Below, one piece after another: positions 57,215 through 64,000 of a stretch of 64,000 bases of DNA (the first letter of the stretch is position 1; each line of letters opens with the position of its first letter). Origin of the DNA: Amaurobius ferox (taxonomy: Eukaryota; Arthropoda; Arachnida; Araneae; Amaurobiidae); assembly GCA_951213105.1 (NCBI GenBank), contig OX578146.1:109665776-109729775 (forward strand). Direction: 5' to 3'. Below the pieces are notes generated by a model that made no database searches, was not told the origin of the DNA, and was given only the letters and a program-made list of their open reading frames with translations. A program made the translations under genes and the position numbers.

Positions 57215-58771
57215 TAAAATTGTATTTTCTTATCGTTATATCCATGGAGTTGAAGAGAAAGGGATAAAACTCCTATGGACGAAAATCTTGAAAATATCAT
57301 AATGCTTTGAGAATTATATCTAGATGAGTGACTTAAAAGTGTGTCTGGTTCTCAGATGCTGGTCTTTGCACTATGAGCAATAATGCGCATTTGAATTCGA
57401 GAAAGAGTATTTTTGCGTACTTTGATAAGCATTGCTGGTGTCACTGCGTTATAGGCCCTGATGATACATCTTTTTGATGGATATTTATTGTCGTCCATAT
57501 ACGCGTTTCGTTTATTTCAGATGTCGATTCTTACTTATTAGCCAATACTCTACAACTTTATAATTGGCTTTTTTCATCTACCTTGTTTTGTCGCCGAGTT
57601 AATTGTCCTAAATTTTTGAATTCTCCACTAGTGGCGTTGTAATCCATTTTATTCAATCGCGCACAGTTATTTTATTATAGATAGACACAACATGTACACT
57701 CAAGGATCTTCCCTTACAAAGCTATTGGGGTGATTAAGGACTTTTGTAGGAAACCTGCATGAAATCGTATGTTTTTTAAATTTTTTTCTAGGCAATTTTT
57801 GTGTTTGTTTTGTTGAAAATTCAATAAAATTATGGATAGTACTTATCGATCAATCAATACAAAAAATAAGGTTAGGTATTCATGTTGGTAAGGTTATCTG
57901 TATCGTATATTTATAACACTTAAATAAATATGAATAATCCATGAATCATCTCTAATTATTTCTTTAAAAAAGAACAAAAACTTTTAAGTAAAAAAAAAAT
58001 TAAAGTATCTTGATAGAGAAGAAAGGAGTGTATGATGGTTATTGATATTCTCTATAAATTCTATTATATCTTACAATTTCAAAGATACAGGATTAAATGA
58101 AAAAAAGTGTTTAAAAAATACAAATTGGTTATAGTTTTAGATATGTATTAATTTTATGTGGTTATTTTGTTCGATAAAGCTTAAATCGATGTATTACAGA
58201 ATATACGAAGAAGAATTAATATCAGTCTGTAGGGAAAGTCATGTGCTGCCCTCATCTAATATTTTTTATAAATGATTTCAAGAACTAATCATGCAGTATT
58301 TCATAGTGAATACGCTATCATAGTTTACATGATGTTCTCTTTTTCTTTAATCCTCTTTAAAGTGAAATTTAAAAATTAAATCACTTCAGAATCCAGAAAA
58401 TTTGGAAATTCGCACCCTCTTGATCCTTGAGTATTTCGGATTTTTGAATTTTACGGATTTTATTATACTTCTTAAATTAACATCATAAGGTTTAAATGCC
58501 ATTCATTTACGGTATAATTTTTTTTATTTGTAGTATTTAGGTACAATTTCCCCGTTCGCTACTTTTTCACATATGGGGGCGCTGTGTTCGTTTTATGAGT
58601 AAGCAAAACGCTTCTTGCGTTCATGATTGCAATTCCTAGGTTCCTACGTTAAATAATAATTTACATTTTTTTAAAAGGCATGTGTTTTGATAGTTGTTTA
58701 GTTTTTGGTGTCAGATAGAGGTAAATGAGTAATACTGAAAAGTGAAATTATGTGCCGATCGGGTTATTTCA
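57215..58771. other. Spacer, possible promoter and 5' UTR at its right end
   Basis: No gene seen to about 58550. A small fragment of the palindrome-headed element tail (gggaaagtcatgtgctgccc) lies near 58231. From 58550 the sequence is less AT-rich (gggggcgctgtgttcg), as near a transcription start. Confidence 0.4.
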
Positions 58772-58798
58772 ATGCAGCATTATTCTGACTCTCACAAA

Positions 58799-58919
58799 AT
58801 GGCTGTTTATGGTGTATTAGAGTTAAAAAATTATTTAGCTACTTGTCATTTACGAATGTGTTCTTTCGTAGTTTTTATTCAGTTAATAGTGGTTTTCCCA
58901 GTTATTATTAAAGGATCTA
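58799..58919 (+). CDS. Probable first coding exon with signal peptide or anchor
   Basis: The ATG at 58799 has a good animal start context (CACAAAATGG) and gives MAVYGVLELKNYLATCHLRM, then a hydrophobic core CSFVVFIQLIVVFPVIIKGS, then an excellent splice donor, A|gtaagtaat, at 58920. An in-frame ATG also exists at 58772, and one at 58856 would give a compact signal peptide. The next exon would need to accept phase 1. I found none before 64000, so the rest probably lies to the right. Without a partner exon this remains a prediction for a secreted or membrane protein. Confidence 0.4.
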
Positions 58920-59793
58920 GTAAGTAATTGTATTTTAAGCTGTGCATGGATTTTTTACAATGCTGAATGTAAATTTATATTTTATAACCTGACGGCAGTG
59001 ATTAAATTACAATTAAAATTATTAATTATTCAATAAGAACATTGTGAAATCATGGCCTACATTGTGTATAGAAGTCTACAGTAGAACTATAAGTAAGAAA
59101 CATCAAGAAACTCCTTTATAAATTGAAGTTTAATACAGCAGCATCTAATGAATTGCATGTTTTATGATTGTATAAATATATAGATATAAACGAAAATTCG
59201 GAAATTTAGCAATTTAAATATTTTCTGATTCATATTTCATAAGTAGCAGTATACCCTTTTTTGGTACGGAATATACAATATAAAGGAATTTAAAATTCAC
59301 AATCATGTGCAAATTCCTTTAGTATTATAAATGACATTGTTATTTAAAACATTCTATTAAAATATTAAAAGTAATGCTCCTAAAAAGAATAAAAACTTTT
59401 CTTCTCGTTATGCAAAATGATCTTCACATGCGGACCTGAAGAATAAAATATACTGATACCGTTTATAAATAAATTTACAGAAAGTATGAAATTGAATCAA
59501 AATTATCTTCACATGTAAATCTGAAGAATAAAGCATACTGATCCCGCTTATAAACAAATTTTATAATTATTTATTTAGGGCATTTTATGACGATGAGGAA
59601 AGTATAGGGATTTTGAGAATATTAAATAATTTGCAATTTTTGTTTTGTTGTATTTGTCCGAAATTTATTATTCATAATATGTTTATTGTGTATTATCTAA
59701 TTTCATTATCAAATCCATATTTCTATTTTGTTTATGTTATCAAAAAGTCTCATTACCAGTAACTATTACATTCAGTCTAACTGATCAGAAAAT
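58920..59793. other. Possible first intron; short tandem duplication
   Basis: A ~87-bp duplication lies at about 59412-59562 (atcttcacatg, ctgaagaataaa, atactgat-ccg, ttataaa-aaattt, twice). Nothing else seen. Confidence 0.45.
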
Positions 59794-62700
59794 TTATATT
59801 TAGTTGCTTTCTTTGCTTAGCGTATTCTATTTCTGCTTAGATTGTCAATTATGAATCTAAGTTCATTAAAATTTGCTAATTGATAGAGCCATTTTTATCT
59901 AACTCAATCATAGCACTAATTTTCAAAAATTACAATGTATGACTACAGTCGTTGTTTAAAAATTGATGAACTATAAGTTTTAAGATTCTAGCAAGTAATT
60001 CTATATGTATATGCTTATATAACCTTAATTCATATAACAAACATGGGACTTTAATTTGATAAAACAGCTTATGTTTTATTTTGGTATTTCACATACACGC
60101 ATGTTAACAATCATATGATATGTTTTACATTATTTTATGTTGCCATGCCCTATTAAAATCCCCTGTCGAAGTTGTGTTGTATATAAATTAGTGCGCATAT
60201 AAAATTTGCCGATTCCATTCGATTCTTCGTTACTGCCAAACTGTCTGTAAATGTTGCTACTCCTTTACTGTTGACATCGTGTAAAGAAAGCAACTGGCTG
60301 ATTCCGGTGCAAGTTGATAATTTTAAATTGAAAATTCAGCCGTTATACCTGAAGTTTGAAAATTTAAATATTTTATCTGAATTTCCAATTGAAAATTTAA
60401 CGAATGTGAAGAAGTAAATAATTTCAAATCTTTGAGAATATATTTGTATCCTAAATAGACGACTGTTAAAGAACAATGATACAGTTTAAAATTATAAATA
60501 AGCTATTTAAAAACATGATGATTGAAATTTGATCCCCCCCACATACATACATAAACAAAACAAAACAGAAAAATGTGAAAATTGTGCAGTACAAGCGATT
60601 TTAACCAGCGAAGATTTTTTTTTTATATATGTGTTCATTTTTTCCCCAGACTTAAATATTTTCTACTAAAACCAGCTATTATTTCATTGACTATCAAATA
60701 ATTATTTTTCTAATAATGATTTTTATAAAATAATTAAATCTTATAATATATTTGATATATTTACTAAAATGTTTACTGTTGGGTTTAAATTTTTGTTTTT
60801 TGAAGTCTTTGCACCCATTTTATTAAATAAATTGTTGTAAATACTTTAAGTAAAAAAAAATGATTGCGAAAAATTATTATTTTTTTATTTTATTTTACTA
60901 TATACTTTCATACAAATAATTTAACTACCAGAAAAATATTATTTATAAAATTATATTTATTTAGCATCGGCGTTAACTAGATGAAAAGAGGTGTTCCATG
61001 TTAAAATGAAAAAAGCTTGCAAAAAAAAATAAAATTATTGATATTATTAAATTTCTCATTTATAAAATGCAGTTTGAGTTTCTTGTATATATCGTTAAAT
61101 TTTATATGAATTTTTTCTGTAGAAATTCTCTCACTTTGTATTAATTATTTGACATTTCAATTCAATAATCTGAATTTTACGATTATATTTAAAAAATATT
61201 TATTGAATGCAGTATTTTATTAGAATCTGACAAAAAAAATATGTAATATGGCTGATGTTTAGTTCAAATTCAAACTCACAGAACCAGGATATAGGGGATA
61301 GGCGTCCCAAAATTTAGAGTGCAAATAACAGCATCTATGGACAAGTTTTGTGTTTAACGGTTCATTCACATAAAATAGCCAATCCAATCTTTGGGAACGG
61401 GTTCTGTGCGTACTTTATACGGGTTCTGTGCGTACTTTATATGGGTTCTGTGCGTACTTTACACGGGTTCTGTGCGTACTTTATACGGGTTCTGTGCGTA
61501 CTTTATATGGGTTCTGTGCGTACTTTACACGGGTTCTGTGCGTACTTTATACGGGTTCTGTGCGTACTTTATACGGGTTCTGTGCGTACTTTATATGGGT
61601 TCTGTGCGTACTTTATACGGGTTCTGTGCGTACTTTATACGGGTTCTGTGCGTACTTTATACGGGTTCTGTGCGTACTTTACACGGGTTCTGTGCGTACT
61701 TTATACGGGTTCTGTGCGTACTTTATACGGGTTCTGTGCGTATGAACGTGGCCGTTGCAGAAGTTTAGTCTCATATTAAGAAATTTGAAATTGTCTGTGA
61801 CGTTGAAATGAATTTGTCAGTCTCTATATAAAAAATTCAGCAAACATTCTATCAATCTATATAAAGATCCAAATAAACAAATTTTCCATGCATATTCTCA
61901 TATAACCTCTATTTATATAATAAACACGTGACTTTAATTTGATAAAACAGTTGATGCTTTACTTTGTTATTCTGCATACAAATACATTTACAACCAAATG
62001 ATATGTTTTAAATTATTTTATGTTGTTATGCCATATTAAATTTACTTTTGGAAGTTGTATTGTGATTGAATTGGTGCGCATGTAAAATTTGTCGATTCCA
62101 TCTGATCTTTGTTACCTCCAAACTGCCTGTAAATGTGGTTATCCCTTTACAGAAGGCATCTTATAAAGAAAGTAACGGACTAACAAAAATTTTAGTACAT
62201 TTTATATATTTTAAACTAAAAATTCAAACGTTATATCTGAATTTTGGAAATTTAGACGTTATATTCGAATATTCAATTGAGAATTTAATCAATTTTAAGA
62301 AGCAAAGGGTTTTAAACTTCTCAGAAAAGATTTTTGCCGTTGTTTAAAAAAAATAATGAAATATAAGCTTTTAATAAAATTTTAATAAAAGTTATAATTA
62401 ATAAATAAATATATTAATAAATAAAAATTATATTTAGTTGCTTTTTTTCCTTAGTGTATTCTATTTTTACTTATATTGTCAGTTATGAAGCTAAATTCAT
62501 TAAATTTTGCTAACTGACAGAGCCATCTCTATCTAACTTAACCACATCACGTAGTTTAAAAAAGTATGACTAATGTCGTTGTTCAAAAAATGATGAAGTA
62601 TAAGCAATAAGATTCTAACAAACATTTCTTACATGCATATACCCATATAACCTTCATTCATATGATAAATATGTGACTTTAATGGGATGAAATAGTTGAT

Positions 62701-63010
62701 ATTTTACCTTGCTACTTTGCTCATATATGCATGTTTACAATCATATGGTATGTTTTAAATTATTTTGTGTTATGCCATATTAATTTATATGTGGAAGTTG
62801 TATTGTATATAAATTAGTGGGCATATAAAACTCGTCGATTCCACCTGATCTTCGTTATTGTTAAACTGCCTGTAAATGTTGCTACTCCTTTACGGAAGGT
62901 ATCGGGTAAAGAAAGCAACTGACCAATTCCAGTGTAAGTTGATAATTTTAAATTGAAAATTCAGACGTTATATATGAATTTCTAATTGAAAAGTTAATAA
63001 ATTTGTAGAA
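59794..63010 (+). repeat. Three direct copies of a ~0.5-0.6 kb unit
   Basis: Copy A 59794-60420, copy B about 61840-62310 (5' part missing), copy C 62429-63010. Shared order: atatttagttgctt, tagagccat, catataacctt-attcatat, gtgactttaat-tgat, atgatatgttttaaattattt, gaagttgtattgt, ttccatctgatctt-gttac, aactgcctgtaaatgt, cctttac-gaaggcatc and aagaaag-aac. The 93-residue open frame at 62066 lies in copy B and is disrupted in A and C, so it is not called. Confidence 0.8.
61399..61742 (+). repeat. 22-bp minisatellite, 15.6 copies
   Basis: Unit GGGTTCTGTGCGTACTTTA plus a variable triplet TAC, TAT or CAC. The 19-base core is identical in every complete copy. The triplets run TAC TAT CAC, TAC TAT CAC, TAC TAC TAT, TAC TAC TAC, CAC TAC TAC, then a partial unit. 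The first six copies form two 66-bp trimers. Because 22 is one more than a multiple of three and the unit has no stop in any plus frame, all three plus frames are open (105-143 residues). The array lies between copies A and B of the 0.6 kb repeat. Confidence 0.95.
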
Positions 63011-63053
63011 GTTAAACACATGTTTCAAATCATATGTTACGCTTTAAATTATC

Positions 63054-63182
63054 ACTTTCCTTATATACATAATGTATAAGGAAAGTATTGTGACGGGGTC
63101 GAAAATTCGAATTCGAGTTTTCGACGGGAGAGAACGTTTCAAGCATCCCCGATCACGAATCAAACATTTTTGAAGTGATGTC

Positions 63183-63222
<40 letters not shown>

Positions 63223-63982
63223 TCTGTGGAGACGATAACTGACGAACGATTGGACCGATTCGAACGAAATTTGGTACAAAAATCACAATCCGTAAACACT
63301 GGAAGCCTATTGTTTTTATATGCAATCGAATGTTCAGAACCCCCCTAAATTTTCGAGTGAAATTTTGAAAAAATCGTCAAAAAATCAAAACCGCTAATAA
63401 AGTTACGTAAATAGACATTTTCTATGTAATTTTTCATTAGAAAACGATTGACATAAATTTTAGAACGCTAACATGTTCTCGAGATATTGAACATTTTAAA
63501 AAAAAATTATCAAAAAGTTATATAAAATAAAAAAAAAATTTTCTATTGAGAAACATGTTCACTTTTCATAGGTAATACCATGCGATAAATTGGGTGACAT
63601 CATTCTCGTGGATCTAGCTCGTTCCATTCATGAAAAAAGATACCTTGAGTAATACTTTTGTATTTGAACGCCAATAGTCATTTACCTGCTGTAAGAATAA
63701 CTTATTTCTCCATCCATAACGCTTGGCGAGATTTGGGCGACGAATTTGGCGGAATGTCGCCAACTTATCGACATTTTTAATTGTTGCCAAATTAACGAAA
63801 ATCTCGCCAAATTGATAAAAATGACGCTAAATCAATGAAAATGACGACTAATTGAAGAAAATTGAATATCTTGGAAAGAATATAAGTATATATTATAAGA
63901 ATAACATTTTTTTTAACTGTAAAAATAGTAAATTCATTGCATTATATAAAGAAAGTCATGTGTTGCCCACATCAGATTTTTT
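63054..63982 (+). mobile_element. Palindrome-headed element, near-identical copy
   Basis: Head CTTTCCTTATATA at 63054, tail tatataaagaaag at 63944-63956, then the conserved tcatgtgttgcccacatcag. Very similar to 32823-33866 throughout the body, with a shorter TG run (63187-63222). Copies in both orientations and high similarity suggest recent spread. Confidence 0.8.
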
Positions 63983-64000
63983 TATGTTGTTGTTATGCCA

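Noticed and set aside
61348..61779. 143-, 125- and 105-residue repeat proteins in three frames
   Set aside because: All come from the 22-bp minisatellite, which lacks stops in every plus frame. No splice or start evidence.
59415..63010. CRISPR-like spaced repeats
   Set aside because: The repeats are diverged transposon or tandem units and a minisatellite without unique spacers. The genome is eukaryotic.
63984..64000. Start of another minus-strand SINE (gttgttgtt at the window end)
   Set aside because: Too short to tell from a simple GTT repeat before the window ends.

Overview
The window is eukaryotic nuclear DNA: very AT-rich, full of introns, transposons and microsatellites, with no bacterial gene organisation. 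GT-AG introns, a TATA box plus TCAGT initiator in the LTRs, tRNA-derived SINEs and Tc1, piggyBac-like and Ty3/gypsy elements suggest an arthropod, possibly a chelicerate such as a spider. That placement is inference; nothing here fixes the species.

Layout. Positions 1-90 look like the last coding exon of a gene lying to the left. A diverged 1.3 kb dispersed repeat follows (1805-3118). An apparently complete Ty3/gypsy retrotransposon (4564-13899) has LTRs of 1530 and 1531 bp with only three substitutions and one indel noticed between them, an intact gag, an intact pol with protease, RT, RNase H and integrase motifs, and no env. From 13939 to 44258 runs the 3' part of one plus-strand host gene, rebuilt here as ten exons with consistent phases (about 776 codons). 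It encodes a long, low-complexity Ser/Pro/Lys-rich protein that I do not recognise. Its introns hold SINEs, a degenerate coding fragment, tandem repeats and copies of a 0.7-1.0 kb palindrome-headed element. After the gene come a piggyBac-type MITE (46057-46775), a 185-bp-arm foldback (51061-51490), a dead Tc1 transposase (52870-53681, minus), a probable signal-peptide first exon (58799-58919) and a repeat-rich end with a 22-bp minisatellite.

Most notable result. The N-terminus of the retrotransposon Gag (residues about 10-72) closely resembles the N-terminal appended domain of animal cytosolic asparaginyl-tRNA synthetase, a host domain not expected in Gag. Gag and pol are joined by a textbook -1 frameshift signal, U UUA AAC, at the gag stop with a stem-loop 7 nt downstream. 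The element therefore looks young and possibly functional, and carries a captured aminoacyl-tRNA synthetase domain. Other strong observations are a chimeric 5S rRNA + tRNA-derived SINE bracketed by one 17-bp target duplication (36693-37107), and the retrotransposon ending only 39 bp before a host splice acceptor, in sense orientation.
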